Assembly: GCF_002161355.1 (NCBI RefSeq)
Contig: NZ_NFHL01000003.1
Coordinates: forward strand, 1 to 64,000
Source: Lachnoclostridium sp. An76
Lineage (GTDB): Bacteria > Bacillota > Clostridia > Lachnospirales > Lachnospiraceae
Length of the DNA: 64,000 nt
Direction: 5' to 3'
The translations under genes were made by a program, and so were the position numbers. The notes beneath the pieces are model-generated. The model worked only from the letters and a program-made list of their open reading frames with translations. It ran no database searches and was not told the DNA's origin. Positions 34,636 to 43,430 of the stretch are shown piece by piece (position 1 is the stretch's first letter; each line of letters begins with the position of its first letter).

Positions 34636-34990
34636 CTATTCTGTCAGGACCTTTAATCTGCCGTCTGTTTTCTCCACCCCGAACTTCAGCGGATGGCTCT
34701 CCGCCCAGGACGGGTCAGTATCCGCCTTCTCTCTCCACGCCTTATATGCCTTCAAAAAGCCGTCATATACCATCTTTTCCGCATCAAGGCGCGCCTGTAC
34801 CACTTCCTCAAACGTATCAAACATCCCTACATAAAATCTTTTCTTTTTAAATCCGATATCTACTCTGTAACGCTGATCCTTCATCAGGTAAACACCTCCG
34901 CAGCTCTTATAATTCCCGTGTACGAGCCCGGCTTCTGTCACCTCAGTGAAATTGCCGCAGGCGCAGCGGCAGACCCAGCAGGTGCGATAC
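34636..34990 (-). pseudogene. 5'-truncated AP2/zinc-ribbon DNA-binding protein remnant
   Basis: The readable frame carries a CxxC...C zinc-ribbon-like piece (TCWVCRCACGNF, then NYKSCGG) followed by an AP2-like strand-strand-helix segment (YRVDIGFKKKRFYVGMFDT, FEEVVQARLDAEK). Such proteins accompany phage or conjugative-element genes. The frame has no proper start; it merges near 34985 into the integrase remnant in another frame, so the 5' end is lost. A GTG at 34941 could still give a ~100-residue peptide. Confidence 0.6.
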
Positions 34991-35385
34991 GGATCCCTGT
35001 CCCGGCTATCGTCTCCATGATCAGGGCAAGCTGTTCCTTCCCCTGTTTTTTGCAGTCTCGCGCAGGAGCCGGTACTCTTCTCCGGTCATTTCTTTTTCCT
35101 CAGCCCGGAAACACTGGGGCTGCACTTTAAAGCGCCTGACCTTCCAGCCGCCCATACCAAGGCAGTCAAGGAACTGGTTCAAAGCCACGAGCATCGAATT
35201 TGCGCTGCTCAGGGCATACCTCTGCGCAAGCCAGTCCTTATACTCGATCAGTTTCTGTTTTGTAACTCTGCGCTCTGTCCCCATAAATTCCATAAAGACC
35301 TTATGTTCCTGCCTTCCTCTTTTATTCGGGGAACCGTCCAGGATCCGCCGTGCTATTAGAGTAACCAGTTTTTTGAATAAAAATC
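34985..35385 (-). pseudogene. Tyrosine-recombinase (phage integrase) N-terminal remnant
   Basis: A frame open from 35383 contains the SAM-like core-binding domain of site-specific integrases (KQKLIEYKDWLAQRYALSS, MLVALNQFLDCLGMGG, EEKEMTGEEYRLLRETA). It is broken by a frameshift near 35025, after which ALIMETIAGTGIRI continues the integrase in another frame, then ends at the junction with the AP2-like piece. The catalytic domain (R-H-R-Y) is missing, so it is inactive. It marks a lost mobile element. Confidence 0.65.
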
Positions 35386-35434
35386 AATGCAGCGCAGGGT
35401 TTCTGTGGAACGGCATGGCCAGACTGTTACAATG

Positions 35435-36811
35435 TCAAAATTTCAGGCATGCCTTAAATTGATCGCAGTCGATCTTAATATCAAACTCCCCTCCCAGAGC
35501 CTTTGCATATGTGCTCACGATCGCAAGCCCCAGGCCGTTCCCGTCCCCGGACCTTGCCTTATCTCCCCTCGCAAAGCGCTCCACAATATCTTCCTTGGTA
35601 AAATCCATGGGATATCCGGAAGTATTCGTAATTTCCAGGCAGATCCTCCGCGCATTTCCCGGCGCTGTTTTCTCTCCGGGCACCGCCGGACTGTCCGGGG
35701 TTTTTCTGTTCGCTCTGATGTTTTCCTTCTCTCCGTTTTCTACAGAAGTCCTGATGAACACTCTGGTTCCCTTAGCAGAATACTTCAGGGCATTCTCCAT
35801 CAGGTTCTGGCAGATGCGGTAAAAATATCCGTTATCCGTACACAGCTCTGTGCTTTCTTTCGTAAGCTGCGTCACAAATTCCAGCCCGCTCTCTCTGATC
35901 CTGTCATCCATATCGGCAAAGATCTGTTCGATCAGACGGTTCACTTCGAATTTCTCCGGATGCAGTTCTATATTCCCACTGCTGGCCTTTGCCAGATTAA
36001 AAAGGCTGTTGATCATTTCTTTCAGTTTCTCAGCGCGTTCAGAGATCACATCCACATAATCCCTGACCACATCGCTCAGCTCTTCCTTTTTGATCAGTTC
36101 AATATATCCGACCATGGAAGTAAGCGGTGTTTTCAGGTCATGGGATACATTTGTGATCAGGTCCACCCGGAGCTGGTCGCTGCGGGATACCTGTTCCAGG
36201 CTCTTCCTCTCGATCTCCAGAGCCTCCTCCAGACGTTTCTGTCCCTGTTCTGTCACTTCCTCGATCTTCTTCTGTATGTCAAGCTCCTGCTGCTCATGGA
36301 TAAGGTCCAGCTCCTTCCTCCTGAACCGTAGAAGCACCGCATACAGGAGGATAAACTGCAAAAGCACAGTAAAGATCATCATATAACCTGCCGCGTAATT
36401 GTAGTGCCATCCGCCGCCGTCCCATACGCCGCCGGACAGCAGGTGCCACATGTACCACAGAGAACAGATCAGCGCTGCCACACCTGCCTGACAGAGCTTT
36501 CTCTCCGCCCCCTTCCCGGTCTTTTTCCATGCTTTATAAGGATCTTCTTCCGGCATCCACATGCCGCCGCACATCTGCTTCAGCAGTGTGCTGACGATCA
36601 TACAGCCGCCTGTTCCAATGAAGATATTCCCTACAATCCCGTAGAATATCGTATCCCCGGTCGTATGCCATGTACGGTATATGATGGCCACATAAAACAT
36701 CCACACACCGAGTATCAGGAGGAGCGCTCCCAGTATATATTTCGTCTGTGTCCAGTGAAGTTTCACGAACCCCTGTAATCTTTTAGCTGTATTTTTCCAT
36801 TTTGTAGCCAA
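35435..36811 (-). CDS. Sensor histidine kinase
   Basis: 458 residues. Four membrane helices (about 25-45, 57-77, 107-127, 140-162) are followed by a coiled linker, the phosphoacceptor His224 in VSHDLKTPLTS, the N box NLMENALKYS and G box GDGNGLGLAIVS. Residues 365-395 are a polar insertion in the ATPase domain. The annotated TTG start at 36811 overlaps the regulator gene by 29 bases and has only a weak ribosome site; a GTG at 36766 is an alternative. It is cotranscribed with the response regulator upstream. Confidence 0.88.
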   Translation of the reverse strand: MATKWKNTAKRLQGFVKLHWTQTKYILGALLLILGVWMFYVAIIYRTWHTTGDTIFYGIVGNIFIGTGGCMIVSTLLKQMCGGMWMPEEDPYKAWKKTGKGAERKLCQAGVAALICSLWYMWHLLSGGVWDGGGWHYNYAAGYMMIFTVLLQFILLYAVLLRFRRKELDLIHEQQELDIQKKIEEVTEQGQKRLEEALEIERKSLEQVSRSDQLRVDLITNVSHDLKTPLTSMVGYIELIKKEELSDVVRDYVDVISERAEKLKEMINSLFNLAKASSGNIELHPEKFEVNRLIEQIFADMDDRIRESGLEFVTQLTKESTELCTDNGYFYRICQNLMENALKYSAKGTRVFIRTSVENGEKENIRANRKTPDSPAVPGEKTAPGNARRICLEITNTSGYPMDFTKEDIVERFARGDKARSGDGNGLGLAIVSTYAKALGGEFDIKIDCDQFKACLKF

Positions 36812-37517
36812 TTCCCCACACCACCTTTACATATCTTGGTTTTTTCGTATCGATCTCGATCTTCTCGCGGATATGCCTGATATGCACCATGACCGTATTC
36901 TCCACAGTGTAGCTTGCAGATTCCTGCCAGACATTCTCATAGATCTGCTCCGCGGAAAATACCTGTCCCGGATGCTCCATAAGCAGCTCCAGTATCTTGT
37001 ATTCTGTCGCTGTGAGCCGGACTTTCTCTCCCTCGACGACCACGATCCGCTGCTTCTTATCCAGCATAAGCCCGCCGTTGACGATCTGATCTGCCTCCGC
37101 CTTCGGAGCACCGCCGCCCCATGCGCGGTACCTGCGCAGGTGGGCCTTGACCCTTGCGATCAGTTCTGCCGGATTATAAGGTTTTTCCACATAATCATCC
37201 GCGCCCAGAACAAGTCCGGATACTTTGTCACTCTCTTCCGTCTTTGCCGAAAGGATGATCACCGGTATCCGGGACTTTTCCCTCAGTTTCATGAGCGCTG
37301 ACAGCCCGTTGAGCCTGGGCATCATCACATCCAGGAGGATCAGATCGACCGGATGCTCCTCCATGGCATCAAGCGCCTGCATCCCATCGTATGCCTTCAC
37401 AACCTCAAATCCTTCGTACTTCAAAAGCTCGCTGATCGAGTATACGATCTCCTTATTGTCATCCACCACCAGTATCGTCGCCTGGTTTTCTGTTTCTTTT
37501 CCTGTCCTGCTTTCCAT
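36783..37517 (-). CDS. OmpR/PhoB-family response regulator
   Basis: 244 residues. Receiver: VVDDNKE (17-23), phospho-acceptor D63 in LILLDVMMPRLNG, K in VEKPYNPAEL. Winged-helix output domain from about 140, ending VVWGIGYKMEKYS. It is closely similar in layout to the regulator at 19916-20611. An AGGAGGCGG-like ribosome site lies before the ATG. Partner of the kinase just downstream. Confidence 0.93.
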   Translation of the reverse strand: MESRTGKETENQATILVVDDNKEIVYSISELLKYEGFEVVKAYDGMQALDAMEEHPVDLILLDVMMPRLNGLSALMKLREKSRIPVIILSAKTEESDKVSGLVLGADDYVEKPYNPAELIARVKAHLRRYRAWGGGAPKAEADQIVNGGLMLDKKQRIVVVEGEKVRLTATEYKILELLMEHPGQVFSAEQIYENVWQESASYTVENTVMVHIRHIREKIEIDTKKPRYVKVVWGIGYKMEKYS

Positions 37518-37644
37518 TTCCGCCTCCTGTTATTTCTCTTATCCTTACACTGACGACTATAAACGCACCGGGTTAAAAAAACCTCGATGTAAATCTTAAA
37601 AATTTCTTAGGGAAAGGCGCCCTCTTACTATTCTAAAATATCCA

Positions 37645-37690
37645 CAAAAAAAGTAAAGATTTTCTGCCAAAACAAAAAACCTTTACTTTT
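37645..37690 (-). terminator. Terminator after thiT
   Basis: On the minus strand AAAAGTAAAG and CTTTACTTTT form a 10-bp stem, lengthened by GTTTT/AAAAT, followed by seven T. It separates thiT from the response-regulator operon. Confidence 0.75.
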
Positions 37691-37718
37691 CACATTTTTA
37701 TCCACTGTATCCCGTCTG

Positions 37719-38384
37719 TTACTCCGCCGCTGTCTGTTTCACACGGTTCAGCCCCTTCGCCACCGCCGGGATCGAGATGATCACGATCGTGATCACAGCT
37801 TCCACGAGCAGATAACTGTAATTATAGGCGATCGGGTAGATGCTCTTTAAAGACTGCGGGAAATTCTCCGGCATGTAATCCATCCAGTACAGATACCCGC
37901 CCAGGGCATGAAAAGCGCCCCTCGCCAGCACTGCCGCGATGTAGCCTTTGAGCAGCCCGTGTTTTTTCTTTGCAAAGAATCCGGCCACTCCCAATGCGGC
38001 GAACGCCAGTATGTAGTCACAGCACACCTGGAAGAAGGACAGCACATACGGCTCCTGGATAAACTGCAGGATCCCGTATGCAAGCCCCACAAAAATCCCC
38101 GTGCCCGCGCCGTACCAGTTTGCCGCGAGAACGATAAAAAGCATACTGCACAGCGTCACGCTCCCGCCCCAGGGCATGTTCCAGATCTTAATATACGATG
38201 TGATAAAGGCCAGCGCCATCGCCGCCGCGCAGAATACGAGCTGCTTTGTGCTCATCCTTTTCTTTGCGGAATGTTTCCCCGCGAAATAAGACGCCGCCAG
38301 AAACAATATGATCCCGGCAACAATGGTAAGCGCATACCCGGCGGCTGTAAGGCCGCCCTCTGCATTGACAAATATTCCAGACAT
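37719..38384 (-). CDS. thiT: Thiamine ECF transporter S component
   Basis: 221 residues with six or so membrane helices. KIWNMPWGGSVTLCSMLFI carries the ThiT thiamine-binding loop, and YGILQFIQEP and YWMDYMPENFP complete the site. ThiT delivers thiamine to the shared energy-coupling module, whose genes are elsewhere. The TPP riboswitch upstream on the same strand confirms the assignment. AGGAGGGC precedes the ATG and lies in the 3' arm of a hairpin. Confidence 0.95.
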   Translation of the reverse strand: MSGIFVNAEGGLTAAGYALTIVAGIILFLAASYFAGKHSAKKRMSTKQLVFCAAAMALAFITSYIKIWNMPWGGSVTLCSMLFIVLAANWYGAGTGIFVGLAYGILQFIQEPYVLSFFQVCCDYILAFAALGVAGFFAKKKHGLLKGYIAAVLARGAFHALGGYLYWMDYMPENFPQSLKSIYPIAYNYSYLLVEAVITIVIISIPAVAKGLNRVKQTAAE

Positions 38385-38390
38385 AATAAA

Positions 38391-38425
38391 AGCCCTCCTG
38401 TCTTCCGATTGAAAACAAAAGGGCT
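38391..38425 (-). promoter_or_regulatory. Expression-platform hairpin enclosing the thiT ribosome site
   Basis: On the minus strand AGCCC (38425-38421) pairs with GGGCT (38395-38391), and the 3' arm includes AGGAGG. TTTTATT follows directly. The hairpin could hide the ribosome site or act as a weak terminator when TPP is bound. Confidence 0.55.
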
Positions 38426-38446
38426 ATAACGCGCGCTCATAACATA

Positions 38447-38526
38447 TCCCTCCGCTGGCATTATCCAGATCAGGTTATGGGTCGAAGTTATCAACTTCCT
38501 CTCAGCCTGTCATACAAGCTCCCCTT
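38447..38526 (-). promoter_or_regulatory. TPP (THI-box) riboswitch
   Basis: The minus strand shows the conserved blocks in order: GGGGAGC, GGCTGAGAGG, GACCC, ACCTGATCTGGATAATGCC and AGCGGAGGGA. It binds thiamine pyrophosphate and turns down thiT, which begins about 60 bases downstream. Confidence 0.96.
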
Positions 38527-38585
38527 GTCATCAATCTTATGTAGTTTTATGTCGGATACTATGTTAAACGTATCGGACAGAAATG

Positions 38586-41500
38586 TCAAGACTCTCTCTG
38601 TCTCCTGCGCTTTCCCACAACGATCACAACAGCTGCCGCGCCTGCTGCCAGAACCGCGGTCACCGCGATCGCGATCCAGACCCCAACCGAAGCGTTATCT
38701 CCCGTCTGTGCAGCGCTGACCGGATCTTTCACTGCTGCTCCGGCCTGCTGCGCGCCGTTTCCAGTCTGGCTGCCGTCGGTCTGCGTATTACCGTCCTGCT
38801 GTCCGCTGCCCGGCCGATCTGTTTCGCTGCCCGGCTGATCTCCGCCCGGCGCCGGCTCTTCGCCTTCTTCTGCCGGAAGGATCTCGGAGCGGTCACGGAC
38901 TCTCAGGCGGTTACCCTCCGCATCGTGAGATACAAATCCCACTGCGCTGATATATGCGCCCTCTTTTACAAATTCTTCCAGAGCCTGTGAAGCCTCGTCT
39001 GAGTATGTGATATATCCGTCGATGAACACCCTGCACGCTTCGCCGCTGTCATCCTGTACGGTGATGCTCTCCACAATGCCGCCTGCCATGGTAACTGCTG
39101 TGACTTCACCTTTTACCCGGACAAGTTTACCGAAGTTTGTCTCATAATCATTGGCTTCCTTCGTGGTCGTATCCGTGATCACCACATCCTTGTTCCCCTC
39201 GAGCACGGTCACATTGATGGCTGACAGCTGTTTGTCGCCGATGTACTCGCTGACAGATCCGGTCACCTGTACCTGGTCGCCGCGGCGGATATTACTGTCG
39301 TCGATGGGGAATACGTTGATCCCGTTGCCTTCCTCATCCTGGATGTAAATGGTGTTGAAGAACGCATTTCCACTCTCGGCAGTTCCGTTTGCCACGGTCC
39401 CGACTACGGTAAACACTTCTCCGTCCGCTCCTGCGCGGGCCTCCTGGATCGTGCTGATCACAGGCTCTGCTTTCACACTGCTTAAGAGATTCTGCGCCAT
39501 GATCCCGTTGGCGTAGGATACCTGATCCTCCGCTGCCACTTCAAAGTTGGAGCAAAATACGGTTCCGCATGCATAGACGCGGCCTTCTCCCACTGCCTCG
39601 GTAGCCATGGATACTACATCGCCCTTCTGTACCACTGCTGTATTCGGATCATATGCCGCGCTGTAGCTCAATACCGGCTTGTCATGTCCCTGTGCCGGAG
39701 CCTTGCTGTTGATGGAATAGGTGGTGTCATGTCCGTATACAATGGCCTCTCCCTCACCCACGCTGACGGAGCATCCGGAGTAGGAGCTGTATGCCAGTCC
39801 GGATTCTTTCACGCCTGCCAGAATGCTCTGGACCGCCGGATCAGTACTCTCATAGTTAAAGTCATCAAAATAAAGTCTGTACGGCTGTCCTCCGTTCTCA
39901 TCCTGATCGATCAGCTCATCGTCATTAATGTGCATGGTAGAACCGATGCCCTCCAGCAGCGCGTTCGCCTGTGCATAAGAGGTGTACGGCAGTCCGCTGT
40001 TGGCATCCTGGTAGTCCGCCAGACCGCAGACAACCACCCTGCCGCCGCCATTTACGTAGTCGCTGACAACCTGGATAAAGCCGTCCTCAAATGTGCTGGG
40101 CTGCGCGTCTCCGGTGTAGTCGCTGGTGTATTTCAGCGGCGCGGAGATCACGAAGAGCGCCACGTCCTCCAGCATTTCCGCAGTCACTTCTTCACCCGGC
40201 TGTACGATCTTCACCTGGATGTTGTCAGAAGTTCCCATGTTGATAAAGTTGGTCATGTTCCCGGAATAATATCCGTTTACATAATCATTGTAATGTGTGC
40301 CGTCCACCAGTACTTTTGTGGCAATGGACGGATCGGATACGCTCAGCTTGAGCACATCTGTGAAGGTATACTCTTCCCCGCCGATGGTGGCTTTCAGTTC
40401 GGCATTGATGTTAAATCCGCCTGCCTGGTCCGCCGTGTATGGGAAGGAATATTCATAGGATGCCCTTGCGCCGATCACTCCGTTCTCTCCAATCGCTGCT
40501 GCGTCTGCCGTGTGGAACGGCTCTGTCTGGCCTTCCATCTTGTATGTCAGAGAAGTAACTGTCATGTCGTCGCTTAAGTTGTTGAAGATCTGGCTGGAGA
40601 TCTGGATCTCATCGCCCCTGATCGGCATCGCCACATCGCTGGATGTATTGGAAATACCCGCGTTCACACTTTCGCCGGTCCATACCGGAGCAGTCACGGC
40701 GATATTCTTGTCCGCCTGAGTCACTCTCAGATAGTAGTAGCCATATCCTGTGGAAAGGTTGTCGAACTCTACTGTCGCGCTGCCGCCGGTAAATGTCTTC
40801 TCCGCCAGCGTCTGTCCGCCGTTTACGATAACTTCCACCTTCGTCTCGCCGGCTGTGTCGGTCGGGTCGGAAATCTCTGCTGTGATATGGATCTTTTCCT
40901 GCTCGTCAAGGATGGATCCCATAGCATTTCCATTCAGGGAATACAGGATGGACAGATCGTTATCCTCTGTCGCGTACACGCGGTAATTCTTCATAGCGTC
41001 GTAGATCGCTTCCTCGGAAAGTCCGTCGGAGAGCACCACGCTTCTCGCCGTGTTGGAATCGCCCCAGTTTCCTTTGTGGTTATCCTGGTTATTAGTCGGA
41101 GCCACGTGCCAGCCTTTGTCAAGCGCTCTGGTGTAATAGCTGTAGGACGGGAAGTAGCCGGAGCTTCCGATAGCTCCCTCGCCGTTGCCCACCTCGATCA
41201 GCGTGATCTGATTGTCGATCACCGGGTCATAGAGCGCGAAGTCCATGAAATCACCGAAGGTGTCGCCCGGGTGGTTGAACTGGGAGATGGTCTCCGGATT
41301 CGCGTTCAGCGTGTCATAATATGCTTCAAGCACTTCATAGTTGTCGCCCTTCTTGTAAGGAGCTGCGTTTCTGTTTTCAAATCCTTCCGAATTGAAGGTA
41401 TTGATATGTCCCGGTGCTCCGCCGGACCAGGTCATCTCAAATCCGTAGATCCCGACGAAGTCGCCTTCCTGCGCGGTGATTGCTCTCGCGCCCTCGCGTC

Positions 41501-43364
41501 CTTCCGCCCAGGAAGCATTTACTTCCTCTGCATTCTCATCACCAAGGTGCGTCGTCCCTGCGCTGGGAAGCCCGCTCTGCCCCTCGAAGGAGTTGGAGTG
41601 GTCTGTCAGTGCAAGGAAATCCAGATTCGGCACATCCGCCGCATGCTCGAACGCCTGCTCTACGGTGCCTGTTCCGTCGGAAAGGTTTGTGTGGGCATGG
41701 AGCTGACCGAAATACAGGCCGTAATCCCCGATCTGCATGGGCGCCTTATATGTAAATGTATAAACCTCGCCGGTCTGCGCCTCCGCATCGCCGCTCTGCG
41801 GGATATATGCCAGCGCCTTCACCACGACAGGCTGATCCTTCTCAGGCGTCGCTGCGATTTCCAGAGGCTCCGAGTACAGCTGGTCTGCATTTCCCGCCTC
41901 CGGATCAGCCGGCTCTGTGCCGTCTGTATTCATTGTGTAGTAGATCTGCGCTCCGTCAGCTGCTTTCAGGGTGATCTGCTGTCCTGCTACCACACTTGCT
42001 CCGCTCTGCGGGGAGGCCTCTACCTCAAGTCCTTCCACTGCAGACGGCTCATCCGGCTCATCAGAGCCGCCGGGCACGTCCGTCACCTTATAGAAATTCA
42101 GGGCGAACATTCCCTCGCTGCCCTCCGCGATGTTGTAGTACGCACTCCAGTTTCCGTTGCTGTCATACCACTCCATGTACGCTCCGCGCACCGTGTTCTT
42201 CACATAGTACAGGCCGTTTCCCGCATCCTCAAGGATCCATTTATCGTTCTTCTCTCCCAGCGGCATGCTGGAGAAACTGTCCCCCATACCGATCTTCTGT
42301 CCATTGTGAGAGAAGCTGTAGGTTCCGTCCTCATTCTCTGCAACGGTCCACACATCCGCATCCGTATAACCGCTCAGTGTACCGTCGCTCTCTTCTGTCA
42401 CGTCTGTACCTTTGTTATAGTAACCGTTATACTCTGCCGAAAGCGCCTTGCCATATGCCGGCGCATAGATCACCACCCGTTCGCCGTCCGCGATGGGCGC
42501 TGTGTCTCCCGGCTCGCCAGATCCGCTAACCGTATACTGCAGAGTCTGTACCGCGCTGTACACGCCCTCCAGGACCGCAGCTGCCTTCAGCGTGCAGTCC
42601 TCTGTGATCACAGGCATATTGTCCGCGCCGTAGAGTTCTCGCGCTGCATTCGTCTCATCCGACGGATCACTTCCATCCAGCGTATAGTAAATCAGCGCTC
42701 CGGAAGTGGAAGTCGTCAGCGTGATCTCCGTCCCGGAAGCCACAGCTCCCGCCTGGGGATCCGCCTGCGGCGCAGCTACTGTCCCCTCTGACGTTCCGCC
42801 TTCCACCGCTCTGTAGAGCGTGAATTCAGAAGGGTATCCGTTTGGATTTCCCGAAACGGTCGTCGTCTTATAAGCGCGGAACTTGTTCTGGCTGCTCCGG
42901 TTGCTCGCCAGGATGACTGTATCATCTCCCTGGCCGCTGAACGTGAACTTTCCGTCCTGACATTCCCATTTCCACTGATACTCCGTATCGGAAATGCGGA
43001 TCCCGTTTTCATTTCCGCCCTTCGGCGCAAGGAAGTGTCCGTCCATATCCTTGATAGTGGCAGTACCGCCCGACACGGCGATCTCCCAGACTGTCTCGTC
43101 CGCCGGAGCCGGGATCGTATCTCCCAGTGCAGTTCCCAGCTCATCCGCCGGAAGCCAGTTATTGTCAAACTTCTGCGGTGCGTATCCGGTGTCTGTCACC
43201 ATGACATAGCTGCCTGTCGTAAACTCTGCTTCTCCCGTGATCTTCCCGAAGGAAGTCCCTTCCGCGGCTGACGCCGTGGACGGAAGCAGGGAAAATGCCA
43301 TCAGGACAGCCATGCACAGCGCGGTAAGCCTTGCGCTTAACGCTGTCTTTGCTTTCTTTTTCAT
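38586..43364 (-). CDS. Very large secreted surface protein with PHP (CehA/McbA-like) domain
   Basis: About 1592 residues; ATG 43364 has GGAGG six bases upstream, while ATG 43370 directly abuts it. The order of parts is: signal peptide (to about 36, STASAAEG); a repeated beta-rich region (about 40-190 and 290-435); two chitobiase-type CHB_HEX_C domains (about 205-280, 450-545; IYYTLDGSDPSD and IYYTMNTDG); a PHP metallohydrolase domain (about 550-800) with GQLHAHTNLSDG, LTDHSN, FNHPGD and NQDNHKG. A CARDB-like and glutamine-amidotransferase-like part and an OB-fold part follow. The end has QTGD (1555-1558), a membrane helix and KRRRQRES, a sorting-signal-like anchor. It probably cleaves a phosphoester or similar bond outside the cell; the substrate is unknown. 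Confidence 0.82.
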   Translation of the reverse strand: MKKKAKTALSARLTALCMAVLMAFSLLPSTASAAEGTSFGKITGEAEFTTGSYVMVTDTGYAPQKFDNNWLPADELGTALGDTIPAPADETVWEIAVSGGTATIKDMDGHFLAPKGGNENGIRISDTEYQWKWECQDGKFTFSGQGDDTVILASNRSSQNKFRAYKTTTVSGNPNGYPSEFTLYRAVEGGTSEGTVAAPQADPQAGAVASGTEITLTTSTSGALIYYTLDGSDPSDETNAARELYGADNMPVITEDCTLKAAAVLEGVYSAVQTLQYTVSGSGEPGDTAPIADGERVVIYAPAYGKALSAEYNGYYNKGTDVTEESDGTLSGYTDADVWTVAENEDGTYSFSHNGQKIGMGDSFSSMPLGEKNDKWILEDAGNGLYYVKNTVRGAYMEWYDSNGNWSAYYNIAEGSEGMFALNFYKVTDVPGGSDEPDEPSAVEGLEVEASPQSGASVVAGQQITLKAADGAQIYYTMNTDGTEPADPEAGNADQLYSEPLEIAATPEKDQPVVVKALAYIPQSGDAEAQTGEVYTFTYKAPMQIGDYGLYFGQLHAHTNLSDGTGTVEQAFEHAADVPNLDFLALTDHSNSFEGQSGLPSAGTTHLGDENAEEVNASWAEGREGARAITAQEGDFVGIYGFEMTWSGGAPGHINTFNSEGFENRNAAPYKKGDNYEVLEAYYDTLNANPETISQFNHPGDTFGDFMDFALYDPVIDNQITLIEVGNGEGAIGSSGYFPSYSYYTRALDKGWHVAPTNNQDNHKGNWGDSNTARSVVLSDGLSEEAIYDAMKNYRVYATEDNDLSILYSLNGNAMGSILDEQEKIHITAEISDPTDTAGETKVEVIVNGGQTLAEKTFTGGSATVEFDNLSTGYGYYYLRVTQADKNIAVTAPVWTGESVNAGISNTSSDVAMPIRGDEIQISSQIFNNLSDDMTVTSLTYKMEGQTEPFHTADAAAIGENGVIGARASYEYSFPYTADQAGGFNINAELKATIGGEEYTFTDVLKLSVSDPSIATKVLVDGTHYNDYVNGYYSGNMTNFINMGTSDNIQVKIVQPGEEVTAEMLEDVALFVISAPLKYTSDYTGDAQPSTFEDGFIQVVSDYVNGGGRVVVCGLADYQDANSGLPYTSYAQANALLEGIGSTMHINDDELIDQDENGGQPYRLYFDDFNYESTDPAVQSILAGVKESGLAYSSYSGCSVSVGEGEAIVYGHDTTYSINSKAPAQGHDKPVLSYSAAYDPNTAVVQKGDVVSMATEAVGEGRVYACGTVFCSNFEVAAEDQVSYANGIMAQNLLSSVKAEPVISTIQEARAGADGEVFTVVGTVANGTAESGNAFFNTIYIQDEEGNGINVFPIDDSNIRRGDQVQVTGSVSEYIGDKQLSAINVTVLEGNKDVVITDTTTKEANDYETNFGKLVRVKGEVTAVTMAGGIVESITVQDDSGEACRVFIDGYITYSDEASQALEEFVKEGAYISAVGFVSHDAEGNRLRVRDRSEILPAEEGEEPAPGGDQPGSETDRPGSGQQDGNTQTDGSQTGNGAQQAGAAVKDPVSAAQTGDNASVGVWIAIAVTAVLAAGAAAVVIVVGKRRRQRES

Positions 43365-43430
43365 CTTCATCCTCCAATCTTGAAAAGTGACCGTAAAACC
43401 AGCTCCGGAAAAATTTCGGAGCCATCTATA

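Noticed and set aside
34636-35385. An intact active integrase
   Set aside because: The catalytic domain is missing and the frame is shifted.
40887-42791. 634-codon open frame on the plus strand opposite the PHP surface protein
   Set aside because: Composition (Arg/His/Cys-rich) and lack of a start site mark it as a shadow of the real gene.
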